Below, in pieces: positions 45,736 through 58,160 of a DNA stretch of 64,000 nucleotides. The notes under the pieces are model-generated. The model did not search any database, had not been told where the DNA came from, and saw nothing but the letters and a program-made list of their open reading frames with translations. The stretch lies in assembly GCF_011075055.1 (NCBI RefSeq), contig NC_058143.1, forward strand, positions 13,655,057 to 13,719,056, in the 5' to 3' direction. The stretch is from Mangifera indica (lineage: Eukaryota; Streptophyta; Magnoliopsida; Sapindales; Anacardiaceae). Each line of letters opens with the position of its first letter. Position 1 is the first letter of the stretch. The position numbers were made by a program, and so were the translations under genes.

Positions 45736-46743
45736 ATTAGTTATTTTGCATTTGAAGCGTTGTCCGTATTATTATTGATAATAAAAGCTTTCTATTTACA
45801 TATTATTCATTTTTAATGTATGTTCTCTTTGATTTTTAAACCACTATTTTACTATAATCACTTTTTATGACATGGCTTCTACTAATTTTTTATAAATGTA
45901 ATACCATTCTTTACCCCACCAAGAAAAATTTTAGGGTAAACCAATTTAAGTAGGTCTTACAGCCTTAGTCTTAAGAAATAAATAGCATATTTTGATTTGA
46001 TAATTGTCCTATTTGACTTCGTTGGACAAATAAACCCTTGGAGCAATGATTGGACTCATAATTCGATAATCATTCTATCTGACTTCATTGGACAAATAAA
46101 CCTTCGGAGCAGTGATTGGACCCATAATCCTCGGGCAAGTCGCCAAGATTCTTTCACATGAGAGAAAACTCATGTTATTCGAACCCTGGCCTTTTACGAG
46201 TAATACTTTCACTTCACCTCTCAAGCTAACCTCTGAGATCATTCTTCACATAGTTACTCTTGTCTAATTCATTATGTTTCTCTATTTCTAGTTTCATTAG
46301 TAATTAACAAAAAAAAAGTATATTCTAATGTGTAGAGTTTGAAAATTTGAATATACAGAAGTCAGTTATTCACATGATTTTCTCTCTATTCTCTCTCTAA
46401 ACCTCTATCCTTCTTATACTGTCAGAGCATTGAATACTAATATCTAAAGCATGGTTAACAATTTTCTACTTAATTCAAATTATTTTACTCAAGTAGCAAT
46501 GCGAGTTCCTCTTTACTGAATCAGAGCTCTAGTTTGAATTTAATCTTCTGCTCAAATATTTGGATTACATCTCCAAAATTGACTTGATCAAACTATCAAT
46601 TTGAGAATTGTCAAGAGTTATTTCCATTTGAAGCTCATGACCATAAAGAGCATATAATTGTTCATTTCTTTCTCAACGTCTTGAAACAACTGAAAAACTA
46701 AAATGAAAGAATAGTCAAGCGCCACAATTGCTTGTCACAGAGG
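45736..46743. other. Intergenic DNA between convergent genes
   Basis: A poly(A) signal (TTGATAATAAAAGC) lies about 45 bp after the DUF247 frame. The rest matches 3757-4875 with one fewer tandem repeat unit. No gene is seen. Confidence 0.5.
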
Positions 46744-48718
46744 TTACTGACAATTCAATGCCACTCCTCCATTGGAGGTGGCGTCTGCGACGGTGGTGAT
46801 GGTGGTGATAGTGGTGGTGGGAGCTGTGGATGTTCCAACACCAGCGGGTACATTAGCATTGTCACACGTTTCATTAAAAAAAACACCCCGTGAGCAGTTC
46901 CATTCCAAATCTTCAGCATGGTCCCACAATAAGATTTTCCTATCAGGCCTACAGTAATGTACTTGAATGTCTTCCATAGATGAACAACTTCCACCAACTT
47001 ACATATCCAGACCAGCTTTTTCTACTAGGAGTCCATAACTAGGATCTTCTTCATAAATCTGGACAAGTAATATAAAAGTTAGCTTACAATATTCCTGAAA
47101 ACAAAGAAGGAAAACTATGTAAAAAAATATTACCATTTTCATGCCCAGCACCTCATTGCATCCTCTGCATTTCACATATGCTAGCCGCGAAGTGCCACTT
47201 GAATGAAGAAAATGGTGCCCAGGGGGCTCAGCCACCAATTCAATACTACATAATTCATCAAAATTATCAAGCTAAGTTTGTGCTAATAAGTCTGAAACCA
47301 AAATTCGAGTATAGATGAAGGGATTTCTCACCTCTCTGAGAAAAAGATTCTCCGACTCACCAAATCCTGCAAAATGCATGCAAACAATAGTTAGATCGAG
47401 CAGATTTTTTTATCATACATAATAACTGTGTATAGATTTTATTACAAATATTCCAATGCCAGTGCCATCAAACAATTGCATTCATAAAAAAAATTGTAAA
47501 GCAACCATAACACTCTTATGCAAATCCCATGTTGACCAAGCTTGGGTATGCATAGACATCCCAATTTGATTGGAAATTTTAAGAAAAGGTTAATCAAATA
47601 ACTTCTAAACATTCAAAGACAGGTTTTGGCTTATAAAACTCAAAAGCAAAGCGCACTATCTTGACAGAGAGCCCAAAAGAGACGCTTTTTTAAATCAAGA
47701 AATAAGTATTCATGTTATCTAAATAAATACTTGTTATTGATTAGGTAAAGTAAGATTGCTACATACAGCGAAAGGAAGCTAATGGTTCTAAATGATGCAG
47801 ATTTTGCAAATAAGCTTTCCGAAAATTATAAACCAAAGTCACTTGAATAGGTTCAGAAACACCGAGAGACAGATATGTTACTATTTTATACACTCCTTGC
47901 TTCCAAGCAACGTGGGTATTGCAAACTATACACAAGAAGAATGGAGGATCATGTAGATGCAGTGGTGGCAGCGGCGGTCGGGGCATTGGCACGTGTACCA
48001 TGAAGGAAAATATATCTTGACCATTCCAAAAATGTAGCAAGGTCCTACAGTAAGAATTTATCGATTATCAGGAAAATAGAAGAAAAGTATACTTGAATGT
48101 CTTCCACAATCTTACATTTTCAGAGCAACCGTTCCTTCTAGGGCTGCATTATCGGGATCATGTTCACAAATCTGGACAGGTAACATAAAAATTATTCTCA
48201 CTTTGGAGTTGAAAACTATTCAAGAAAATTAAGGAAAATTCCAAAAAAATGTATATTTATATACAATTTTGTAGCCTATCTCCGTTTTGCATCCTCTACA
48301 ATACGCCACAGCTGTTGCAGTGCCATCAAGATCATGGTGCTCATGGGGCTGAATGTCCAAGTTGATACTACGGAAACAGAATTCATCATAAAAGTATAAA
48401 ACTTAAGTGCCCACTCAACATACAGTCCAGGTCTGAAACTAAAATTTGAGCAAGATGAAGGGATATATATCTTACTATGGTCGTGGAATTAAAACTTCCC
48501 GTTCAGTTAAATCCTGAAAATTGCATCGAAAACAGTATTCATGAGAGATGCAGATCTATGAGATCAATTAAGTCATGTTCCAAGAAACCATGAAAACCTA
48601 AATTAAATCACAGAGATAGGAAGCTAATGGTTCAACAATATTCAGACTGTGATGAGAAGCTTACTGTTCTATATTCTCCTTTGGGGCTAGCAAAGTGAGT
48701 AAGGCATTGTCCACACAT
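46744..48718 (-). CDS. Tandem two-domain Yippee-like zinc-binding protein, copy 2 (9-exon model)
   Basis: Coding exons on the minus strand: 48665-48718, 48476-48513, 48265-48367, 48116-48171, 47882-48044, 47332-47366, 47134-47245, 47003-47058, 46744-46948. All junctions are GT-AG and phases agree, giving 273 residues. Module 1 starts at once with MCGQCLTHFA and has HHDLDGTATAVAYCRGCKTE; module 2 has FFLCIVCNTHVAW and HHFLHSSGTSRLAYVKCRGC. CxxCxTHxA followed about 50 residues later by CxGCxxxxGxK is the Yippee zinc-fold pattern, and exon sizes repeat between modules (38/35, 103/112, 56/56). The ATG at 48718 is the first after the TATA box. The last intron is only 54 bp, and the terminal exon frame is uncertain because the acceptor used in copy 3 (TTGCAG) is TTGTGG here. 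The role is unknown; Yippee/Mis18/CULT folds bind zinc. Confidence 0.6.
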
Positions 48719-48887
48719 GAAGATCGGCAAGCCTGAATCAAAATTAAATCGCTTAAGATCGTTATTAACCTTTGCAAGTCTGGTTGAAAAAGATCTTCGG
48801 AACTTTAATGTGTGCTCTCAAGCGAAGAAGAAGAAGAAGAAGACGGGAATCTCCAAGAAAATCTTGCAGCAGTTAGGTGAGAATTCT

Positions 48888-48897
48888 ATTTTATATA
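48888..48897 (-). promoter_or_regulatory. TATA box of Yippee-like copy 2
   Basis: Minus-strand TATATAAAAT about 170 bp upstream of the ATG, with no ATG in between. A CTTCTTCTTCTTC pyrimidine tract lies in the leader. Confidence 0.55.
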
Positions 48898-49494
48898 CAG
48901 TTGGAGGAAGTGAAAGAAGCGGGAAATTAAGGTAGTTGATTCTGTTTTTTCTGTTATAACTGACATTTGACCTCGAGTGTTTCTAAGCAATTTTTTTATA
49001 TGATTTGCTGTCATAAATGTAAAACAAAGATTGCTCTGTTTTTCATTCAGTCTTGTATGGTCACGAATTGGGATGTGGATTTTCAAGGAGAGATGTGATT
49101 GATTAGGTCCTGTAGTCCACCGCTTATCTCGTATAAGTCGCCCCTACGGTACAAGCCACATGACTCCATGGACAAATTTCTAACTACATTGAGCAAATTC
49201 AGTGGACGTAAGGTAGAATAACAACAATTTGCAGAAAAAACAGGAATGATCTATGGACAAGAAAGGTACGAACTATTGATGACATGCGGCTTGCAAGTGT
49301 ATGTATAAAGTATTTGTCAACTAACGTTTGTATATAAAAAGTTGTATTAAAGCGTATATATAGGGAGAGAATGTTGCATAATAGAAAGTAAAGACAAATA
49401 TCATCTTTATTTACAATTTCTTATTATTGAAATTTAAAAAAAAAAAAAAAAGTATACGATCATCTCATACTGTTTGTTCAACCATTGAAATGAG
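48898..49494. other. Intergenic, no gene seen
   Basis: Matches 16561-17120. It probably holds the distal promoter of the Yippee-like gene. An A-run lies at 49437-49451. Confidence 0.5.
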
Positions 49495-50979
49495 TCTGTC
49501 GTAAATGAATCTGGGCATAAATACGATCCTGAGATTTAAGCAAAAAAACAAACCTGAACCTAGATCCAAATATAGGTTGTCCTACCCTCGCGAGCCAAGT
49601 ACAGCTCGCCTTCTTGCCTTACACGAAGTTTTGTATGTGCTGGCTGGGTGGGTTTAATTTGCTGTAGAGTATATTTTAGACTGAAAAATAATATAATACA
49701 TTATCTTACAATTCCCAAAAACGGGAGAAATGTAATTAGGTGAGGAATCTCCTCAACCTTGTCTTATCCTTTAACTTTCCAAATAAAAAGAACTAAAAAT
49801 CTAGCCTTCTCTTTGACTTTCAAAAACAAATATTCTAGTCTAGAGAGATACTCTAATACATTCCTGCGAGCATTGGCGCTGGCAACTGGATAGTGGTGCT
49901 GAGAAAACTATCTTTTGTCCCGGAAAAATTATTCAGGTTCTCATGCACTTAATTTTCTTAGTTTTCTATACGATTAATTTGCTCAACTTATTTACCATTC
50001 ATGTTTGATGTTTGGTTGGAAGAAATTAATAACTATATATGAAATATTGGAATGACTTTCTAGATTGACTCAGGATTGGAAATATCATTAAATTTTCTTC
50101 CCATTCAAAAGCTTAATATTAAATAGTCCAAAAGACCTACTTACTAACATGAAACTCTGGAATTTTTTTTTTTCAATTTTTCTTTATCCTGTTGAGTGTA
50201 AGGATTTGAACTTTAGACCTTTGATTATGATATTGTATTAACATTAAATTAGTTCAATTAATATTTTAAAAGTCAGATCGGATATTGATCCAGTGTAAAG
50301 GATGATCTAGTCCAACTGATATTCAGTTTGATTGATTAGTAGTCAGACCGGTAAAAATTTATATAATTTATGATCAAATATATAATTTTATTTATTTAAC
50401 ATTAAAATAAACATAATCTGATGGTATATATATATTCAACTATGATAAATAAAGTTTTGGTTTAAGTTTTCATAATAAATTTAAAAAAAGGATCAATTTT
50501 TTATATTGATTAAATCAAACCTAATTTTATACATAATTTAATCAATTTAGTCAATGATTGATCGAACCAATTGATCAAATTCAATTTTTAAAACCATGAG
50601 TTCAATAAACATTTTCAGGCCATATAATCGACAAACATAGTCTCTATAATTTTCTCATTAGAATGAGCACGTCTTTCTTTTTTTTTTTTTTTCCTTTTTT
50701 ACTGAAAAAGTGAACTCTTACTGGGTAGAGTTAACTTTTATTTGAAATTTTGTCTTTTTTGGTCATTAAACCCTTTATATTGTGTCATCTCTGTGTGTGT
50801 GTGTGTGTATACACACACGAGAGAGATTTTGAACAAAATAAAGCTTATCCACAACCAGTCTTATAAATTCATAAATTAATTCTGAATACTATTTTTTGTA
50901 ATCTAATTAATATTAATATCAAAGACAGGCACAATGATCCCTTTTTGAAGTTTAATGTTATCATTATGTTATTAACTAG
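49495..50979 (+). promoter_or_regulatory. Leader exon remnant and intron of DUF247 pseudogene 6
   Basis: It matches 20160-21510. The leader exon ends ATTCAG at 49936, donor GTTCTCATG at 49937, acceptor TTAACTAG ending at 50979. The usual TATA-containing upstream block is absent. A (GT)n/(AC)n inverted microsatellite (50789-50818) lies in the intron. Confidence 0.5.
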
Positions 50980-50989
50980 GTACTACGTT

Positions 50990-51480
50990 ATGAACACGGT
51001 CCAGTTATTGGACAGATGACCCGGAGCCTGATCCTTCACATTGGTGTATCTATGGAGCCCCTCATAGCATTCGTAAAGGAAACGAAGAAGCTTACAGTCC
51101 TCAGACAGTTTCAGTAGGACCTTTACACTATGATTAAAAAGAATTAAGAGACATGGACAACAAAAACGGAGATATGTGAAGAATTTTTTCGAACGAATTA
51201 ATAAGAAACTTGAGGAAGTTTTAGCCTTCATCAAGACCGCAAGCAACAGATACGAAATTGTTTTTCAGAGACCTCTAACCCCGAGAGTAGTCAGTATGTA
51301 AGGAAAATTCTACGTGATGCTATTTTTATCATGGAGCTCCTTTTGAGGAATTTTGATGGAGCTGACGACAGGCTGTTTTGGATACCAGCTCATCAAATCG
51401 CTTTAAAGTTGCACTTGCTGCTACTGGAAAATCAACCTCGTACTTTTTACTTGAGGGAACATACAATCCAATAATTTATC
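50990..51480 (+). pseudogene. DUF247 pseudogene 6, truncated 5' half
   Basis: It begins ATGAACACGG but lacks the first codons of the family, then has a TAA in the CDKKEL region, a 1-bp loss at GACAACAAAAACGG and other shifts. Homology ends after the LLLENQ segment at the same base context as pseudogene 2 (CATACAATCCAATAATTTAT), where a GGCCAAAGG terminus begins. Confidence 0.85.
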
Positions 51481-52286
51481 GGCCAAAGGACTATTTTCTA
51501 TCTAACTTTAGGTGTGTTGTTAAAATCATATTTATAGAGTTTGAAAATTTATTTATGTCATAATTATCGTTAAAATTTTCTATTAGAAGTAGAGATAAAA
51601 TCATCATTTTATTAATAATATTAAAAAATATATAAAATTTAGTATATTTTTTGTCTCTAAATTTTAAAAACTAACTTTATCACTACCTAAAGTTTTCTAA
51701 CTTTGAAAAATCACATTTTCCCTTTAAATCTTTTCTTCACCTCTCCGACAACCATCTCCAACGCCAACGACCTCTCCTCTCTACCCTAAACCATTAGTTG
51801 ACGCATGTAAACAAACCTGGAACAGATTTTTTCATCAAAGACAAAGAGATCCATTGAAATCACAGTGAAGAGATTCTAGATCTCTTCATCGACGAAGAGA
51901 TCCAAAGCCCAAATCCTTTCTTCGAGAAAGAGATCTACCAAAGCCCAAATCCTTTCTTCGAGAAAGAGATCTAGATCTCTTCGTCGACGAAGAGACTTTA
52001 TCGTCGTATTTTCCAGATTACAGGAGAAGTGGCTAAAGGGGAAGAAAAAATTCTTCGGTTTTGGAAGGGGGAAATATGACTTTTCAAAATTAAAAAACTT
52101 TAAAAATAAATGAAATATTAATTTTTAAAACTTAAGAGAGAAAAATATAATAAGTTTAAGAGAGAAAAATATAATAAGTTTTATATATTTTTAATATTAT
52201 TCATAAAATAATAATTTTATTTTTAATAAAAAATTTTAACCTCAGCAATTTCAAATTTTTCAAATCCCACTAATATTAGTTTGGCC
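51481..52286 (+). mobile_element. MULE-type MITE at the DUF247 pseudogene 6 junction
   Basis: Left end GGCCAAAGGACTATTTTC, right end TTAGTTTGGCC. It is the longer paralogue of 22043-22622, keeping an interior of AGATCTCTTCGTCGACGAAG palindromes (about 51830-52000), with a short direct repeat near 51903-51970. The flanks are non-homologous, as in the other copy. Confidence 0.6.
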
Positions 52287-53810
52287 TATTGTAAAATTAA
52301 ATCGGAGATCCATCCAATCAAAACTTTTTAACGTATGAAAATCAATCTCAACCTGTGGCTCTTATCTGTTTGTAATTTAATTAGACCAAAATGCACGTGA
52401 AAGCTGCCGAATATGGGATTAGCACGCGGAAAACATGCACATTCACCGAATTAAACAGACAAGCCAAATGCGAATGATAAGAATAAACCTTTATTTATAA
52501 ATAAATTATGTAAATTTATTTTTACAAAATTAATATAATAATTTATAATTAAATAATATAATTATTTGTTTTTTAAAATTATTTATATAAATATTATCTC
52601 ATCAATTTATATAAATAAATTTATATTATTTAATAAAACTATAATTATTTATTTTAGATAATATATATTTATATTTATTATTATAAAATTTAATAATTTT
52701 AAATAAAAAATAAAATAATATTAATTAAACAATATCATATATAATTATATATTTAAAATAAATATATAAAATACTATCTAAAATTGACCGTACTCAGATG
52801 TACGTGGCTGCATTAATTCAGGCGAAATAACTGTACTTCCCCTTATATTAAATTATTGTCATTAAGTGGCCAACCATTTAACGCCCGTCACGTCACCTTT
52901 CAATCTGACTCAGCAATTACTCACTCGTCCTCGTTTGGTTGAAATAATTGTAACCAGTCACGTGGTTTGAGCCCACGTAACCTAATCAATGTCCCTCCGT
53001 AATCATTATCTAGATTTCCAAATAGTCTTGTTATTATTTGAAAAAATTATCAACAAAATTTTGCATACAAAAATTATATTTTTATTTTAATTATTTTATA
53101 TTTTTTTTCCTTTTTTTCTTTTTCATTCTTACTTATTTACATGTCAAAAACCTACTAGAGTTAGACAAATGTAAACTTGCGCAAATGAAAAGATATCTCA
53201 AAGTTTTAAAAAACCATAAAATTAAGTCAATGTAAAGCTCTTCAACAACAAATTTAGACAGAAGCCATAAATTTAAACATGAAATTAAAAAGCTCTGCGT
53301 ATAATTGAAAATATAGGGATAATGAAAATATCTAATAATATAATTATAAAAAATTGAAAAGTTAGTTTATGAAAATACATTTTTGAAAATGTGGCGACAA
53401 TAAAAAAAATCTGAACATACAACTATAAAAAATTAAAAGGTTGATTGATGACAATATAAGAGTAACAATAGTGACAGAGGAATAGTATTGCTGACAACTA
53501 TTAGAGTTTATCGTTTTTATAATTATTAATTTTTTTGATAAATAATTTATAAATTTTTGGAGGCAATTTGGTGGTGAGTATTTTTCTCTTTTACCAATTA
53601 TATAAAAAATTTAATAGAATTTATTAATAAATTTTAGTGGAGAATAAAATTTTCAAACTTAAGTATCGAAAAACTTTTGTTTTATCAATAGTTCGAACAA
53701 AAAATAATCATTCTAGCTTGTTTCATAAAAATAAGATTTTATATATATAAATTTTACTAACTTATCATCTCACTCAATTTAATAAACTCTAGCATGATTA
53801 ATATAAACAA
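52287..53810. repeat. AT-rich duplicated intergenic block
   Basis: Closely matches 22623-24150, including AT-only stretches and the sequence before the following MULE-type insertion. No gene is seen. Confidence 0.6.
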
Positions 53811-53816
53811 ATAAAA

Positions 53817-54468
53817 GGCCAAAAAACTTATTTCCATCCAAAGTTTGTTGCTTTCCCAAAACAATACTTGTTAAATATTTAAAACCCAAACATCCATCTG
53901 TCAATGGTTAAAACTAACAAAACCAATTAATATCATTTATTTCCCCTTATTTAGCAAACTTTGAAATATTATATTTTTCTCTTAGAATTTCTTTCTTTTT
54001 CTCTTATTTTTTGATGTCGTCACTAGCTGACTTCTCTCTCCCTTTCTTTTGCCAGTGTCAAAAACTATAACAAATAGATGTTTGTTACTAGATAAAGACA
54101 TCGTCTTCGTCCAGTAATGAACATCTATTTGTTATGGTTTGGGGTACTAGCAAGGGAAAGGAGAGGGAAGTCAATTGGTGGTGATGTCAAAAAAGGGGAG
54201 AGAGAAGAAGAAAAAAACTCTAGGGGAAAGATGTAATATTTCAATGGTTAATCCAAAGAAAAATTATTAGTTCTCTAAACTTATGGGAAAAATGGATAAT
54301 ATTTTATTATTTTTAATATATTTTCATCCAAAATGATTATTTTACCCCTAGAACTTAATTAATTTTGTCAGTTTTAATCATTTATAAATGAGTATTTGAA
54401 TTTTTAATACTTTACGAGTTTTAATTTGGAAATACAACAAACTTTGGATGGGAATAAGTGTTTTGGCC
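53817..54468 (+). mobile_element. MULE-type MITE, paralogue of 24160-24812
   Basis: Same termini (GGCCAAAAAACTTATTTCC and its inverse) and the same flanks CAAATAAAA/TAAATAAAA. It was inserted before the block was duplicated. Confidence 0.75.
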
Positions 54469-54481
54469 TAAATAAAATTAA

Positions 54482-55265
54482 GGCCAAAGGACTATTTTCC
54501 ACCCAAGTTTAGGGGCATTTTTAAAGTCACACTTGCAGGGTTTGAAAAACTCAAAATCCCACCCATGATAGAATTACCATTAAAATTCTATGTTAAAAGC
54601 AAGGATAAAATCGTTATTTTATTAATCATATTTAAAAAATATAAAATTCATTATATTTTCTCTCTTAAATTTTAAAAACTAATAATTTCAACCCTACCTA
54701 ATGTTTTCTAACTTTAAAAAGTTCATTTTCCCCCCAATTTTTTTTTTTCACCTCACCGGTCGCCATTTATGGCATCGACGACCTTCCCTCTCTTCCTTAA
54801 ATCGTTGATGGATACAATTAAACAAATTTGGAACGGATCTCTCCTGTCGAGACAAAGAGATTCAATAAGATTTGGGTAAAGAGATTCTAGATCTCTTCAT
54901 CGACGAAGAGATATGAAATGTCTTCCCCAAAGACAAAAAGATCTAGAGCCTAGATCTCTTCGTCGAGGAAGAGATCCAAACCTTTTCATCGATGAAGAGA
55001 TTTCATCGTCATCCTTTTCAGATCACAAGGGAAAGTGGTCAAAGGAGAAAAAAATTTTTAGGTTTTGAGATGAAAAATATGATTTTTCAAAATTAAAAAA
55101 CTTTAGAAATAGTGAAATATTAGTTTTTAAAATTTAAAAGAGAAAAATATAATAAATTTGATATGTTTTTAATATTATTACTAAAATAACTATTTTACTT
55201 TTATTTTTAATAAAAAATTGTAACCTCAATTAATTAACAGATGAAACTTATAATAATTTTTATAT
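54482..55265 (+). mobile_element. MULE-type MITE with palindromic interior, right end eroded
   Basis: Left terminus GGCCAAAGGACTATTTTCC. The interior, near 54840-55010, contains GATCTCTTCATCGACGAAGAG-type inverted repeats. The right end fades without a GGCC terminus. Confidence 0.5.
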
Positions 55266-55599
55266 AATTTTATATATAAAATAAATTCATATGATATTTC
55301 CTACAAGCGATCGTTCTAAAATGTATGTGGTTGTTGTCAACAATGTACATCCCCATGATTCATCCCTTTCGTTTAGCGTATAAATTAAATTATTGTAATT
55401 AAGTGGCCAACAATTTAACGCCCATCACCTCACATTTCAATCTGACACCGCAATTGCTCCACTTGTCCTTGTTTGGTTGAAATAACTATAACTAGCCACG
55501 TGGTTTGAGCCCACGTAACCTGACCATTCTCATTTAGCAGTCATTATTTAGATTTCCAAAGAGTCTTATTATTATTTAAAAAATTACACTAACACAAAT

Positions 55600-56445
55600 T
55601 ATATTTTTATTTTAATTATTTTATATTTTTTATCAAAAAGATTAAGAACGCTTTCAAAATCACATCCATATAATATAAAAAATTTAAAATTTCATCTATA
55701 ATATAATTATTATTAAAATCCTCTGTTAAAAATATTGGTGAAATTATCATTTTATTAATAATATTAATAAAATATAAAATTTATTATATTTTTCCCTAAA
55801 TTTTAAAAACAAATAACTTTACTTTTGTTTAAAATTTTTTAACTTTGAAAAGTCATATTTTTTTCTAAATTTTTTCTTCACCTCTTCATCTACCGTTTCC
55901 AACATTGACGACCTCCCATCTCTATCTCTTCCTCCGAAATGAAAAGATCCAACGAGATCTAGATAAAGAGATTTTAAATCTCTTTGTCAAAGATGAAGAG
56001 ATCTAAAATCTCTTCATTAAAGACAAAGGGATCCAGAGTCCAAATTCCTTCATCAAGGAAGAGATCTAAATCTTTTTGTCAACGAAGAGATCTGAAATCT
56101 CTTCACTCATATCTCTTTATTAACGATTAGATTTTTTCAGCATCTTTTTCAAATTGTTGGAAAAAGTGACCGAATGAGAAGAAAAAAATTCTAAAGTTTT
56201 GGTGGAAGGAAGGGGAGAATGTGACTTTTAAAAATTGAAAAATTTTAAGAAAGATAAAATATTAGTTTTGAAAACCTAGAAGATAAAAATATAATAAATT
56301 ATATATATTTTAAATATTATTAATAAAGTGATAATTTTATTCTTATTTTTAATAAAAATTTTAATCTTAATTAGTTAACAAATAAAACTTTAAATTTTTA
56401 AATCTCTATAAACATGAGTTTAGATTCTAAACTTGAGCGTGTGAA
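55600..56445. mobile_element. Eroded MULE-type element
   Basis: AT-rich arms and a GAAGAGATCT/AGATCTCTTC interior (55930-56130) match 28935-29760. Both termini have decayed. Confidence 0.45.
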
Positions 56446-58160
56446 AATGAATCTCAACCTCCGGCTCTTACCTGTTTGTAATTTAATTGGACCAAAATGC
56501 ACGTGACAGCTGCCAAACCATTTGGGATTAGCACGTGGAAAACATGCACATTCACCTAATCAAATAGACTGTGAATGATAAGAATAAACCTTTATTTATA
56601 AATAAATTATGTAAATTTATTTTTACAAAGTTAATATAATTATTTATGATTAAATAATATAATTATTTATTTTTTAAAAATTATTTATATAAATATTATC
56701 TTATCAATTTACATAAATAAATTTATTTTTTTAATTTTAGTTGGCCAATAAATAAAACTTTAAGGTTTTTAAATCTCATAAGTATGACTTTGAGAATATA
56801 CCTAAACTTGAGTAGGAAATAGTTCTTTGACCTAATTTTGTATATATACACTTAACCCCCTTGACTTATTAAAAAAATCAATTTTATATATATACACTCA
56901 CCCCACCATTTTATCACCTCATATTATATGTATGATATGTTATGCTATCAAGTGTATTTTCAATTTTTAAATAAGTAAACAAATAAAATTGGATTTGAGT
57001 CGAACTTATTTAAACTCAAAAAGGAATTTGATTCGAATAAACTCAAAATAAACTCGATTCAAATGAATTTGAGCTCGAGCTCTAGTTCAAGTTTGAAAAT
57101 TAAAATTTTTTTAGTTTGAACTCAAGCTCAACTTTAAGAGGTGTTTGACTTACAAACTCATTAGCTTAGAAAAATCAATACAAATCAATTAAAACAATAT
57201 CATTTTGATTAATATGTATCAGAGATAAAAGATATAACGAGATATAGATGAAAAGATTCTAAATCTCTTTCTCAACAAAAAGATCTAAAACCTTTTCATT
57301 AGAGACGAAGAGATCTGGAATCTCTTCGTCAAAGATGAAGTGATGCAAAGCCCAGATCTTTTCATCGAGGAAGAGATCCAAATCTTTTTGTTGATGAAAA
57401 GATTTAGAATCTCTTCGCCTAGATCTCTTCATTGATGAAGAGATCTAGAATCTATTCGTCAATGAAGAGATCCAGATCTTGACCCCCTTGACTAATTAAA
57501 AAAATGAATTTTATATATATATACACTCACCCACTATTTTACTGCCTCATATTATATATATGGCATCTTATGCTATGAAGCATATTTTTAATTTTTAAAT
57601 AAGTAAACAAGTAGAGTTGGATTTGAGTTGAACTTATTTAAACTTAAAAATGAGTTTGATTCGAATAAACTTAAAGCAATCTCGATTCAAATGAATTCAA
57701 GTTCGAACTCAAATTCAATTTTGAAAATTAAAAATTTTTTAATTTGAACTTGAGTTCAAGTTTGAAGGGTGTTTGACTCTCTAAGCTCACAAGCTTTAAA
57801 AAATTAATATGAATCAATTAAAATAATATCGTTTTGACCAGTACGCATCAAAACAAAGTAATTTTAGTTATTTTTTGCTTGATTACAGTATCGAACTGAT
57901 CTCAAAGCTTGGTTTGATTCAATTCGAATGTTTTTCTTTCAAGTAAGTCAAACTTGAACAATTTTAAGGAGAGTTTGGTGAGCTCAAACTCAAGTTTAAC
58001 TCTCCTCAAATCAAATCTAATTCAAGTTTAACTTGACAGGACTCTAACTCTATAAACAAGTAATAGAGCCACACTATATATATTGGTATAAATAATTATA
58101 TTTATTTTAATTTAAAATATATTTATATCTCTGTAACAATAACCCCCTTAAATATCATTT
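56446..58160. repeat. Repeat-rich intergenic DNA with a local duplication
   Basis: About 56840-57210 and 57480-58060 are two copies of one sequence (CCCCCTTGACT, TATATACACTCACCC, then the GAACTCGA-rich repeat). Between them, near 57220-57480, lies an array of GAAGAGATCT/AGATCTCTTC motifs without recognisable MULE ends. No gene is seen. Confidence 0.5.

Noticed and set aside
53038..53235. Lys/Phe-rich frame in AT-rich DNA
   Set aside because: Chance frame in low-complexity sequence; the paralogous region near 23.4 kb does not keep it.
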